Assembly (NCBI GenBank): GCA_030386875.1
Contig: CM059567.1
Coordinates: forward strand, 56,528,020 to 56,592,019
DNA length: 64,000 bases
Source of the DNA: Morinoia aosen
Lineage: Eukaryota; Arthropoda; Malacostraca; Amphipoda; Talitridae
Direction of reading: 5' to 3'
A program made the translations under genes and the position numbers. Below, piece after piece: positions 1 through 11,225 of the stretch. Each line of letters begins with the position of its first letter. Position 1 is the stretch's first letter. A model generated the notes under the pieces. It was not told the origin of the DNA and did no database searches. It worked only from the letters and a program-made list of their open reading frames with translations.

Positions 1-185
1 AATCTGTTGCTTTAATCAACGTGTCATATTATTTTGCCCCCCACTTAAATACTTTAAATTCAAATATTGAGCCCGGATCAGAAATCAGCACCACATGGTT
101 GGCAGCACGTTCACAGGAACGCATTTTGTCTATCAACTAATTTTTGCCACCACAACTTCAAACTACATGACATTGTTTGTTCCAG

Positions 186-458
186 ATCCCTAAGGGAACC
201 TTTTTCCACGCCCTGGGGGAAAGTCTCGAGAGCTTCACTCCACTCTACCTGGACAACTGCGGCAGTTCGAGATGCTTGCAGACGATTTATAGAGACCAGA
301 TAAAGCTGAGCGACGATGGCACCGCCTACACATTCATTTCTAGAAGCCAAGAAGAAATCGGGCGAGCTCCAGCTGGGCGACTCGATGTACCCATTGGAAG
401 ATTTACTCTTCTTCGTCAGGGATTCAAAACTGAGGTTGCTATCTCCATCTGTTCTGAG
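186..458 (+). CDS. Gene 1 exon: ectodomain segment ending in LDLa Cys1
   Basis: The acceptor is a T-rich tract ending in CCAG at 185; the donor is GAG|GTAATA. The 91 codons are open and end in phase 0 with I-C-S-E. That cysteine sits at the spacing of LDLa Cys1 relative to the next exon (C-S-E-D-E-F-T-C). The rest contains a C-G-S-S-R-C pair but no motif that settles its fold. From its place after the C-type lectin start seen in gene 2 it is probably the C-terminal half of that domain plus a linker. Confidence 0.7.
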
Positions 459-3400
459 GTAATAAAAATTGTATCTTGGGCTTGTTTACTGTTCTAGAAA
501 CGTGAACATTGAACATGGAATTTTGACCACTAAGGTGAGTAAAGATAGTTTTCCTTAGCATGAAACTCAATTTTTCTCTTGCTCATAAAACATGAGATGA
601 TTTCCGAATAACTCATGGATTACTCTTTGTGAAAGTTCTAATCACAGAATGAGCACAGGGTGAGTGAGTGAAGTAGCAAGTATGAATTTCAGTTCCTGAA
701 TGCGAGGAGAAACGGCATGCTAAAATTCTAACTAGTTTTTAATTCAAATTCTCCCAAATTTTGTATTTTTCTTACTTTTTGATTCATAGATTATAGAAAG
801 ACAGAAGTAGCCACATCTGAAAATGATACCAAGCTATTTGTAAAAGTAGCTTAGATAGGGATTGGTGCTGCCAATGTCTCTACTGTGTTGACAGGACGAG
901 TGTTGACACAGCAGGTGTTAACAGGACGTAGGCACAGCTGAAGCGAGTGTGTTGACAGGACGAGTTCACCTGCTCGGACGGGTCCTGCCTGCCCGTGACG
1001 CACCACTGCGACGGTGTGGAGCAGTGCTCAGAGGCTGAGGACGAGGACTGCCCCCAGAACGCACTCCTGCCGGATGGCTACAACCCCGCCAGGGCGCCCC
1101 AGCTGAAACTGCCCGTGCAGCTCCGGGTCCGCATTGGAAAAATATCTGACATCGACATTTCCAACGGACACCTCAAAGTCAAAATGGAGGTAATCATTGT
1201 TTGGGGAAGTGTACAAAATATGTGATATTCTTTCAGTCGTACACGTTACTTCATATTTTTTCAATATTTATGTTAAATCCTTCCTAAATTTGAATGTACG
1301 ATCGTCATTCAGTTGATAAAACCGTGTTACAAAGTTTCTATTCTTGAGTTGAAACTGTTATTTCGTATTTGCGTGTGTCTAGAAAACATGAAAAAATACT
1401 TGCATGCATTTTTAATTTTACTCTCGTCTCCAGGATAATGATATTCTTTTAATTTACCTATTTTTATAGGGAGAAAATGGAAAATTTGAAGTTTGACTTG
1501 AAAAAAGTAGACACAAATCAACATATAATGCAATAACCGCATTTATTTATTTAGAATTACTCCAGTGAGACAACAGACACATTAGAAATGAGTAGTTCTT
1601 CTAGATTATACTGTAGATAACTTTCACAAATCAGCCCCTAAATTTAGTCTCCCATCATGTTTTCATTTTAAGACCTCTGTAGTGGAGTTAAAAGTTCATC
1701 ATATCCTGGTGGAAGCGCGCGCCTTGCTCTTCGGAGTACGCTCCCATGTTTACCTTGAATTTATGAAGATTGGCGTCAAGGGATGGACCTCTGTAACCTA
1801 TCTTGCCGTAGTTTGTCACCAAGTTCTCAACAATCTCCACAAAGGCGTAGGCCTTATGATGCCCCAAGAAGCCAAAAACTACTGCGACAAAACTGTCCTG
1901 TGCTGCTCTTTCTGTCCGTAGTTTTTTGGGGACTCCTTACATTTATTTGTGGACCAATAAAGACACCGGCTTTAACTTTCGCTGTAGACGACTTGGGGAA
2001 GAAATCTTGGAGGTACTTGAAAACTAGGGAATCCTTATCTACAGCTCTGACAAATTGTTTCTTAAGGTCCAGTTTTAAGAGGAGTGGAGGAAACAGTACT
2101 TTTCTGGGATCCAACAATGGCTCCCATTTGACGTTGTTCTTTCTCACACTAAACTTGGTTCGCTGTGACCAGTCCCACTTGAGGTAGTGTGCCATGTTAT
2201 ATCTACTGTCCTAAACGCAAAGATAACAAGGATACTTGTAGAGTAGCTTTGGGAACCCATCAGGAAAACAACCATTTTGAAGTCTCCTATAACCTCCCAA
2301 TGGTACTCTTCATATTGCAAGGCATGTAACAAGATTTTGACACTCTTGTATTCTTCTTTGGGGGGCGAGGGGGAGAGATGGGTACAAATTCCCGTTTTAA
2401 AGTAGTATTGCTTTGAGGCTTCTGCACGAGCTGTCGATTAAGAGCCGCCACTATTTGAGGTTAAGGGTAATTTCTTAAGCAGACCTCAAACAGACCGGTC
2501 TCGTTGTAGCAAAAGCAAAGCTCATACTGATGAGTGAAAAATATTGAAAAAGGATGGTGAAGCTTTCTCTGACCTGATATGTGCACACTCTTATCGATCA
2601 AATTTCACTGCTTGAATCTCGACGTCAAAAGCTTACCATTTGACTTCGTGAGGCCAAGATCTCTGATCAGGTCATTGATGTCTTCTTGGCTGGGGTAGTA
2701 TGGGTTTCTCTCATCAGTTGCGTCTCTGAACGCTGGATCAGCGTCGTCATGTTCTTCTTAACTACTTTCCTTTTGTAAACACTGCTGCTCTCTCTTAGGA
2801 GGAACGGGTGAGGAGAGCCCAGAGCAGTGTGGCACTAGTGCAATGGATAACAGAAGTTCAGGGTATATGAGAGCATGCGTATTTTTCCCTGCTCCAAGTT
2901 CGGAAGGGTCTACCATACAGAAAAAGCATCGGCTTGAGTGATCTGTTGGTTCCCTCCTAATTCGGTAGATTGTTGATCTCATAGCTCTGTTTTCCCCTCT
3001 GTACCAACCTTTGAAAGAACAAAATGAAAACATAAGTATAAAAATACAGATACATTTGACTCAGTGTAATAGGAAAAGTTAAAATAAAAAAGTATATACT
3101 GTGTAAATATGTATATATAATTTAGTATTTACTTTTTTATTTATCATATCTGAGTTGGATTTATCTGTATTTTTACACTAATATTTTCATTCTGATTTTT
3201 TGGAGGTTGGTATACATATACATATCCTTAATGTAAATATAGATATTACTGTTTTTCTTACCGTCCACAATTCTTTCGCCGAGTTCGCAGGTGAAATGAG
3301 GTGCCCAAGGCTTGTCCTGATCCCTGACAGGTACGCCGAAATATGCACTGTAGGCCTCGCACATTTACACTGTTCTTTCCAGAGAGTACTTTCAAGTTCT

Positions 3401-6400
3401 AGTTTTGATAAGCTCGCCATAGACGTAGCGCAATGTGTCTGCCGGATACTTGCAACCTCTAGATGCCATCCTTAATGAATGCAGATAGTAAAGACTAACG
3501 ACGATCAACTTGTTTACACAGTGACGGCTAGGAGGGAACTGACTTGTTGAGCATGCGTTCCATGCATTTATGCTGTCAAAAATGTTAAGAGAATGTGTCT
3601 AGAAGTTCGTGAAACGTTTACAGAGCATAATTTTGAATGTTCTGGAATGATTTAAAAACTTCTTTAATTTTTTTCACTAAAATAGTGTAGAATGAGTCTA
3701 GATTGTTGGGGATAATTGAAATTAACCTATTATAATAGGCTAGTTTCAAAACATCACTGGCCAGCTTAGAAAAATCAAAGTTTAAAGATAATTATCATTA
3801 TATCCAATTATAAAATTTGCTTCAAACTGCAAGGCTGAATTCTTAATAACGTGTAGCTGAAGCCTAGAGCCAAGACTGCTAAGCTAATCGTTGATCTTTT
3901 TACTCTTTAAATCCTGAAGCTCATTATTTTCTCTAAATAAGATTGTGACTATTTTTTCAGTTGCTCACGTTGTGGACTGACAAAAGGATGCAGTTTGTTC
4001 AGCTCGTGGAGGAGCTGCCAAAGAACAGAATTACGGAGGACATCTGGTATCCTAAATACCGCATACAGCCCCTCATCTTCGACGATGAGATCGACTACCA
4101 CAACGGCAACCGCTCCATCTCGAACTTCTACGCCAGCATCACGGCCCCTGGGCCTCTCACCACCATCCTAACTCAGAGAAGTAGTCTAGTCTTCTCCCTA
4201 GTTTCAAGATACTGTCGTTTGAAAGAAACATAAAAAAAACAATTATACGACAATTTTCTAACGGTTTAATCTGCTAAAAATAAATATTGATGGGTGAATG
4301 TTATGTTCAATTTATTGGTACTAGTTAGGAAGCCATTTGTACATGGCGTCCTTAAAAAGTTAGCTTTTCTGTAGAAAGTAAACTTCCTGTGCCGTCAACA
4401 AAAAGAAAACACAATTTCGTAGAAAAGTTTTTGTATCAGATCCAGCGCATATTGCACTGTTGTCCCACAAACTCCTTTCACCACACAAGAGACATTTGTC
4501 ACACAGTGGGAGCAGCATTTGTCTGCCTGTGTCGCAGAAGCTTACAGTGTGAGATAAGTACAAGTGTAGGAGTCACTTTTCAGTTCCAGCAAGCGTCTGT
4601 AGTTAACCGAGTTTGTATATTTTTGCAGAGCGTTTTTACCACGCACAAATGGTTCACGAGGAGGAAGTCTCTTTCACTTTCTTCTGTGACTTCGACCTCA
4701 TGGTATATCCATTCGGTGTGTACCCGTGCCAGTACAACATCAGCATGGAAGATAAAGGCAGCCATGACCCCTTCTTCAACATGTCTGTGAGTTCCCGGGA
4801 CCTGAGGGATTTGAATTTAGGTGCTGATGGGTGGTAGTACACGGACTGTATTTTTAGCCTGCTACTTTGTTTTATAAACATTAGATAAAGCGATCAAACG
4901 CTATCCATCGCTCTTTTCCTATTCTTAAATTTCGATTCTAAAATCATTAACTCAAGTTGCATCTTAGTTCGCTGGTTTCCTCTTTGTTTTTTTTTCTGTT
5001 CTTAAAAAAACAGAATGAATTTCATCGGTTCGATGAGGATTTTCCAATATACCAACTTTTCAATACCTTCGCCATGTAGAAGGCAGACGCCTGTGCTATC
5101 AGATAGTTCGTTAGAACAGTCTCTTCATTTTTACGAAGTAACATTGAGTGTACAAAACTATAACTTATTCAATTTTGTGTTCAAACTTCACAATCTTTTC
5201 ACCATCAAATATTTATCTTTTCAGAAATTGAATAATTGTTCACCCATTGTTCAATAAATTGAACATAACATTCACCCATCATCTATACTTTAATATTATC
5301 TTTTCAATTAGAGCTTATAGGCAGCATTTTTCTCATATCTCTGCATTCCGAGTGGACTAGAATTAATGCTATACTATTCATCTATACTTTAATATTATAA
5401 CCTATGCGACCGAATTGAATTTGTGCTCAGTCCCTTGTGTTTAACAATTCAGTAGTTATCACAGCGCTGAGGGTTAGCCCCTTAATCATGGTAGTAAATA
5501 GAGTAGAATATAGCACAAACATGCATTTTTACATATATATAGATATATAGGCAACACATAAGAAGGATGTAGGAGTCTCCTAACATAAATATAGGTGTTG
5601 GATATTTTAGTTTGGCTGTACCCTCTTGGGCGCCAAAAGTTAGATAGTTTCCCTATTTTAGGGTTCTGAGGGCCGTAAGTTCCAAGGCTTTTATTCGGGA
5701 GAATCTTCCTGATTTTTCAGGGATATGAGAGAAGTCAGTTGCTGAGTATTTATTTTATTAGGGCGAGGGCTTTTCAACAGTTTCCAAGTTGCGAATATTA
5801 TTCAGTAATTTTCGGAGTCCGATCTGGTTACAAGGTTTGAAGATTCGAGCTGGTTTTTCAAGCTTTCGGAATTTGAGTCGAGACGAAGGCAAGCTCAGGA
5901 GTTTTTCGCGCTGGTAAAACAGGCTTCAAAAGTTAAGGGCCGAATTGAAATTCGAGCTGTTGAAATTTTGAGATGGATATATGGTTCGCAAGTATCTGTG
6001 ATGCGCCAGTTCGATTATTTGTGAGAGAATTACTTTTCCTCTCGCGAAATTACAAGGCACTAGTCGGCATCTCTGACAATAGCCTGACAATAGGCTCAAG
6101 TCAGTTCAGTCAGTACTTCAATTTAGATAAGGCCAATGAGAATAAATGAAATTCTAGCATGGAAATAATAAATCAGAATAGATGGACTTGGGTAGCATGA
6201 TAAAAGTAGGGGCAGATTCAGCCTTTGTCTAGGCAGGACTATGTACACTGTTGAGCAAGGACGTCATCGCCGCTCAGCTCTACATAAGTAATTGCAGGCT
6301 GAACTAGGGGCTGCAAAACTGCTATGGTTGCACACCACTGTTCAATATTTCCACTGGGTGAAACTAAACTTTAGAACTTCCAATTGATAATATATAGATG

Positions 6401-9400
6401 TCGCTAAAAAAAACTTGCATGTGGCAGAAAATAAATGAAATTTTTTTCAGTCGCATTTCGTCCTGCAGCTGCAATAGGAATTATAAATAGATGAGAACCA
6501 TGTAAATGACTGAACTGATATCTCCCAAATCTGTATATCGCTAAGGTGCCTTATCTTAAAGTCTTTCTCGTATAAGCTGTTTAAACGACCTAAAGAATTA
6601 TTTTCAACATTTGAAACATCAAGAAGATCATTTTTTAAACCCGTTTAAATAGGCATATTTAAATACTATTGGACCTAAATTAGTTCAGCCATTTCTAGGG
6701 CATCCGATATTCAATAAGATCTTACCTAGTACACTTTTCCTAGTCACACACCCGACTGATTAAACAGTGATTTGGAATCGAATTCGATTCATAAGATAAC
6801 AATATTATTTTCAATATGCCGAGCAAAGACTGCACGTTCTAGAACAGGTGAAATAAAATCAATTTCTGTCTACATTCACACAATCAGTTCCCATTTATAC
6901 AAACCTTGGAACACAGCAGTACTAATGAAAAACGTACGAAGTAAAAAAATTAATATTTTTGCAGCGTGTTTGCTTTACCTGCCGGACTTGCTGGCGCCAC
7001 TTCTGCTGTCCATAAAGTAGCACAATTCCTCTATTATTACTCAAATTTATCACAGTACATCAAATTCAATCTACATTTCCATTATCTATCTAGATTTAGA
7101 TAAAACATATGAACATTGCATTACTGAATTGAAATAGCAGAAGAATTTCAAAAAAATACTTTTTTATTTTTATTTATGCACCCAATGAGTGCTGCATTTG
7201 TTCCCGCCATCTGAGCTGAACACAAAGTGCGCACATTTGCTGAGAGCTACACTTGCCGCACTTGTTCCCGCCACTTGAGCTGAACATAAAGTGCGCACAT
7301 TTGCTGAGAGCTACACTTGCAGGACTTGTTCCCGCCACTTGAGCGGAACACAAAGTGCGCACATTTGCTGAGAGCTACACTTGCCGCACTTGTTCCCGCC
7401 ACATGAGCTGAACATAAAGTGCGCACATTTGCTGAGTGCTACACTTGCCGGACTTGTTCCCGCCACTTGAGCTGAACATAAAGTGTGCACATTTGCTGAG
7501 AGCTACACTTGCCGGACTTGTTCCCGCCACTTGAGCTGAACATAAAGTGTGCACATTTGCTGGACCGCCAGGGCACCTCGCTGGAGCTGCCCGTCCAGAC
7601 GCTGTCGCTGTTCACGGCCCGCTACTGCGCCCTCACGGCGGACGATGACAACACCACCACGCCTCGCACTGTCACCGTCACGGTGTGTAGGAACGCGTGT
7701 TAATGTGACATTTGTTTTAAATAATGGCTGGAAACAAAATAGCCAACCTCTCTAAGAAGAGAATGTATGAAAAACAAATATATTATGACAGTTAAGTCTA
7801 GAAAATTCGTACTAATAGGAATTTTACCAATTCCTATTAGTACGGGCACAAAGCGAAACTTACACACATGTATGCGCGTGTGTTAGGTTTCAGAAAATGG
7901 AACGTATGTTTAAGACCGTAGTCAGTGAGGAGAGCTCTCGGAAAGTTGTGATGGTAAGTATTCGTGGAATTGCATTTCTCCCACTCGTTTTCAAAAATGT
8001 GCTAAAAATATGGAATTCTCAATTTTCTCTCGATGAATTAAATTACAAGCTATTACACTAAAAATAAGTATAGAAACAACTCCGAGTGAGCACTCAGAGC
8101 ATTAGCATTCTAGTTGTGTCTATAATCAGGCGCTGAACCTTGAAGTCCGACTTTTATAATTCCAGCATTGACTACAACAGGCAGCTAAAGCTAGAGTGAT
8201 GATGCATTAGCCTTTTTTGCTTAGAGACGTGCTGATACGCTGCACGGCGAATGTTGAGTAGATTTTCTAAGGTAAAAGACTTTGAATTACGCTCAGGTGC
8301 TGCTTGAGAGCAGGTACGGTGGCTTCATCCTCAGCATCTTCATGCCGTGCTTGATCATCACCGTCATTGGCGTGACGACTCTTTTCTACGCTTACGAAAA
8401 CTTCCAGTAAGTGGGACGCTTCATGTCATGAGTTCTTTTCAAACTTAATCAACTTACACTGGAATCCCGAGATCTGTAAAATTTATCCCATATATTCTGA
8501 CCTAAATTTTAAAAAATCAATTTGAATTTGGTTTAACTTAACATCTGTGCGATAGCGTACATGGTTTTATGAAAGTCCGAATAATTTTTTAGGTCCATCC
8601 TAGCAGCGAATGACTTTTGGCTCATCTTGCAGAGCCCTGACGATAGAGACAGACGGCCAGGATGACAAAGACAGGATTGGAAACAAGACTCTGCCAACGT
8701 CAATAGTAGCCGCAATACAAACCGATTTGAAACATTTTAAAATACTCGCCTCACGGTAGACTGGCCTTGCCCACAATATTTTACAATACTCGCGTCATGG
8801 TAGACTGGCCTTTTCGAAGTCTGAACCAATCCAGTTCGTTTGCCCGTTAATGATTGCGTTTACAATCTTTAGCAGTTCTTTACTAGTTTCGTAGCTGGAG
8901 GTGCTCCGTTATTAGAACTTCGGGCATCAAAGCACGATAATTTTGCTTGGATTTAGCCCCGACGTCTTTCTCTGAACCTTCCTGGTTGACAAAGAAATTA
9001 TTATCAAACCCATGAAATCAACCATAAACGTCCAAAATGATTGTTGAGAATGTTCTGCATTAGAAATATGGCTCAACAAAAAACTGAATAAAAAAGATCA
9101 GTTGCATAATTGCCTTTTTTCGTCTACCACTGAACTGGTCTGAAAACATACATCTTGGCTACATACAAGGGTTGGACAAAATAATGGAAACACCTAATAT
9201 CTTAGAATCATAATCCTTGAACATGCTGCAAACAATATAAAAACGTGACATATTTTATCGTTTTAGTGTTTTTTATTGTAAAAAATAGATATTTTATTTC
9301 AATTAACTTTTTTACAGATATCTAAAAAAATTTTGATTATACCTGATAAAAATCGCAGACCTCTCTGACTTTAGAAGAGGCCAAATTGATGGTGCTCATG

Positions 9401-11184
9401 TGGTAAGTGCTAGTGTAACAGAAACTGCCAGAATGCTTGATGTTTTGAGAAGTACTGTCTCAAAAGTAATGACTGCCTCTAAACGAGAAGGAAAAACTCC
9501 CTCAGGAAAGTAGAAGTCTGGCCAAAAGTCAAAGTTGTCTGAGAGAGACCGTTGGACTCTAAATCGAATTGTGAGAGAGGATCGCAAGACCACAGCTCTT
9601 AAAATTGCTGCAGACCTCAATGAACATCTCCAGAACCAATTTCCACAAAAACTGTTCGTCTGGAGCCGCAAAAATCTTCATTCTACGGAAGAGCTGCAAT
9701 TAGAAAACCTCTGCTCTGAAAAACAAAAGTTTCGAAGTGTTAAGAGTGGTGTAGAAACCATTATAATTGGTCCGTCGAGCAGTGGAGAAATGTGATTTTC
9801 TCTGGCGAATCATCGCTTACCTTATTTCCGACCTCCGGCCGAGTGTACTTTTTGAGACAATCGAAAGAAGCTTTTAACCCAAACTGCCTTCTTCCAACCG
9901 TAAAACATGGCAAGGGTTCTGCGATGATCTGGGGTGCTCTTTCTTGGAAATCCGTAGGACCAATGATTTCTCTTCATGGAAAAATTAACAGCCGAGACTA
10001 TTTAGGAATTTGGGGCAACCAAGTTCATCATATGGTTCAAGCATTGTTTCCGGGGTGGAACTCCATCTTTCGAGATGATAATTCACCAATCTTTATAGCT
10101 AGAATTGTTAACAAATAGCATGAGGAACATTCTAGTGAAGTTGAGCATCTCATCTGGCCACCACATTCCCCAGACCTCAGCATTATTGAGCATCTATGGT
10201 TGGTTTTAGAGATTTAAGTAAGAAGTCGATTTCTCCCGCCATCGTCTCTAAAAGAACTGGATGGTGTTCAAACTGAAGAATGGGCTAAAATTCCTTGGAA
10301 ACAATTCACAAAATGTATGAATAAATACCTCGGAGAATTGAGGTTGTAATTGCCTCAAAAGGTGGACCTACACCATATTAAAATATATTTTGTTGATTTT
10401 CCAATGCGTTGCCATTATCTTATCCAACCCCTGTGCGTTTCTGCACTTAATAGTCTAACGCAGGGATGAGCTAATGCAACTACATGGAAACAACAATTTA
10501 ACTAAATAGCATTAAAAATATAATGTAACTCGTTCCATTTCAAATAAGGTACGACGACGGCATCATGTCTTGAAATTTTTTCCATCGCGCAGGGACCGCA
10601 TCACCGTGACACTGTCATGCCTCATCGTCGAGGCCGGCCTGTACGCTCAAGTGACCGAAGTCGTGCCCATCTCCGCGGCTCCAAAATTTATTGACGCTTT
10701 CTTCTTCTACGCTATCATTCGACTTTTTCTCGTTTGCTTGGATCACGTCTTTACCAACCGTTTTTTGATTAGTTTCAACAACTGGAAAGCTGAAGCCAAT
10801 CGTAGGCTTACCCAAAATGTCCTAGAGTCGGTGACCAACAGCAAACCCGAGGACAAACACCCTTCGCGTCTCGGTACTAAGACCAAAATTATTTCTCCAG
10901 AAACTGAACAAGACAATCCGCACGACGCCAGTGACATCGTACCTGAAGCTGCTCTGTACATCTCTCCTAAACACCTGAAGCACTCGTTCGTGGCCTGGGG
11001 GAAATGTGAGATGGATGAGCAGAAATTAGCGAAACTCTGTCGCAAATTTAAGATTTGCTACTACATTTCAGTAGTTTTTGGGTTCTGTGTTGACATAGGG
11101 TTTCTGACAGGCAGCGCGTTTTTAGTACAGCGAAGCTGGGGAGCAGTCTACGAAGCGTATCCTTCTCTCAAGCTTTGCTCATAA
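186..11184 (+). CDS. Gene 1: lectin/LDLa-headed Cys-loop (pentameric ligand-gated) ion channel, 5' end outside window
   Basis: Joined exons 186-458, 959-1189, 3961-4180, 4629-4786, 7572-7682, 8297-8406 and 10593-11184 have GT-AG borders and matching phases and give 564 visible residues. Order: lectin-side ectodomain (1-88), LDLa with six cysteines (89, 96, 101, 108, 114, 122), ligand-binding domain (about 125-335), Cys-loop C261-C275 with 13 residues between, TM1 (about 338-362), TM2 (371-390), TM3 (about 401-420), an M3-M4 loop of about 100 residues and TM4 (about 521-545), ending in TAA. The family forms five-subunit plasma-membrane channels gated by extracellular ligands. TM2 begins D-R-I-T and ends E-V-V-P, as in cation-selective nicotinic-type subunits. 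Oddities: the Cys-loop reads YPFG where FPxD is near-universal, and the loop-A WxPD motif reads WYPK. The ligand is unknown. By comparison with gene 2, the missing 5' part should encode a signal peptide, a pentraxin-like domain and most of a C-type lectin domain. All visible exons are open, so the gene looks functional. Confidence 0.85.
959..1189 (+). CDS. Gene 1 exon: LDLa module and start of ligand-binding domain
   Basis: The acceptor is TTGACAG at 958 and the donor GAG|GTAATC. It is 231 nt, phase 0 at both ends. It begins D-E-F-T-C-S-D-G-S-C and continues H-C-D-G-V-E-Q-C with the acidic calcium-box-like stretch S-E-A-E-D-E-D-C, the hallmark of LDL-receptor class A repeats. LPDGYNP and VQLRVRIGKISDIDI follow, matching the first beta strand of pLGIC ligand-binding domains. 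It is GC-rich against AT-rich introns. No equivalent was found in the gene 2 region. Confidence 0.85.
1683..3040 (-). pseudogene. Degenerate copy of a multicopy animal 'uncharacterized protein' family, inside gene 1 intron
   Basis: Read on the minus strand, pieces in several frames follow the colinear order of a family I recognise from many arthropod and cnidarian annotations, function unknown. The pieces are a short Cys-containing N-terminal part (CFFC), PSQEDINDLIRDLGL, WEVIGDFKMVVFLMG, WEPLLDPRKVLFPPLLLKL, KVKAGVFIGPQI, and near 1690-1790 GAYSEEQGARFHQD. Stops and frameshifts are scattered through it, including a TAA at about 2758. It is therefore a dead, intron-less copy, probably dispersed by retrotransposition or as part of a mobile element. 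The duplicated N-terminal part is at 51700-52405. Confidence 0.6.
3961..4180 (+). CDS. Gene 1 exon: ligand-binding domain, middle
   Basis: The acceptor is TTTTTTCAG and the donor AGAA|GTAGTC. It is 220 nt, phase 0 in and 1 out. It encodes LLTLWTDKRMQF (the conserved W-x-D-x-R strand) and IWYPKYRI, the loop-A region where most family members have WxPD. NGNRS is a possible N-glycosylation site. The paralogous exon is at 52615-52834. Confidence 0.85.
4289..4317 (+). repeat. Source of a 29-bp inverted duplicate
   Basis: The 29 bases are the exact reverse complement of 5252-5280. The partner lies in sequence absent from the duplicate locus (copy B), so this is the probable template and 5252-5280 the copy. 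Confidence 0.65.
4629..4786 (+). CDS. Gene 1 exon: Cys-loop
   Basis: The acceptor is TTTTTGCAG and the donor TCT|GTGAGT. It is 158 nt and restores phase 0. It encodes the 15-residue disulfide loop C-D-F-D-L-M-V-Y-P-F-G-V-Y-P-C, which couples ligand binding to the pore in this superfamily. The canonical aspartate of FPxD is glycine here and in the paralog. Confidence 0.88.
5596..6089. mobile_element. Solo LTR with 5-bp target-site duplication
   Basis: The element begins TGTTGG and ends CTGACA (TG...CA) and is flanked by ATAGG at 5591-5595 and 6090-6094. The duplicate locus at 54166-54170 has one ATAGG and no insert, so both borders are exact. It is 494 bp with no coding sequence, as expected after LTR-LTR recombination of a Gypsy- or BEL-type element. 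The family is not assigned. Confidence 0.85.
7180..7565. repeat. 64-bp minisatellite, about six units
   Basis: Units start with GCTGAGAGCTACACTTGCCG and recur with a 64-bp period (for example 7239, 7303, 7367). The array runs into the acceptor of the 7572 exon. The paralogous locus has only about two separated partial units (55270-55320 and 55440-55560). Confidence 0.85.
7572..7682 (+). CDS. Gene 1 exon: end of ligand-binding domain
   Basis: The acceptor is CCGCCAG and the donor ACG|GTGTGT. It is 111 nt, phase 0. It encodes GTSLELPVQTLSLF and RYCALTADDDN, which replaces the usual loop-C strands. The exon starts only a few bases after a 64-bp minisatellite. The paralogous exon at 55571-55681 has the same length and phase. 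Confidence 0.8.
8297..8406 (+). CDS. Gene 1 exon: TM1
   Basis: The acceptor is GCTCAG and the donor CCA|GTAAGT. It is 110 nt, phase 0 in and 2 out. It encodes VLLESRYGGFIL followed by IFMPCLIITVIGVTTLF, a hydrophobic helix with the conserved TM1 proline. Confidence 0.85.
9166..10433 (+). mobile_element. Tc1-type DNA transposon, inactive, in gene 1 TM1-TM2 intron
   Basis: The ends are near-inverted (CAAGGGTTGGACAAAATAAT at the left; the reverse complement of the right end reads CAGGGGTTGGATAAGATAAT). Inside, + strand pieces match Tc1 transposase. A helix-turn-helix part has RRGQIDGA and STVSKVMTAS; then come KLSERDRWTLNRIVREDRKT, IFSGESS-LTLFPTSGRVYF, MIWGALSW, DDNSPI and SPDLSIIEHLW. The second catalytic aspartate and the final glutamate are visible, but the first position reads SGES where SDES is expected. 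There is an in-frame stop near 9511 and further frameshifts. The duplicate locus (57135-57145) lacks the element. Confidence 0.85.
10593..11184 (+). CDS. Gene 1 last exon: TM2, TM3, cytoplasmic loop, TM4
   Basis: The acceptor is CCATCGCGCAG. The first base completes a glutamine codon, then D-R-I-T-V-T-L starts TM2. Numbering the arginine as 0' gives -1' D, 9' I, 11' E and 20' E, then V-V-P. TM3 is IDAFFFYAIIRLFLVCL. The M3-M4 loop is charged. TM4 is KICYYISVVFGFCVDIGFL. The stop TAA is at 11182-11184. Confidence 0.88.
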
Positions 11185-11225
11185 GCCCTCTGGTGAACTC
11201 AGTGTATTTAACAGCCCACGTTCAT

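Noticed and set aside
10615..11045. Minus-strand frames opposite the TM2-TM4 exon
   Set aside because: Shadows of the real exon; the same shadows appear opposite the paralog.
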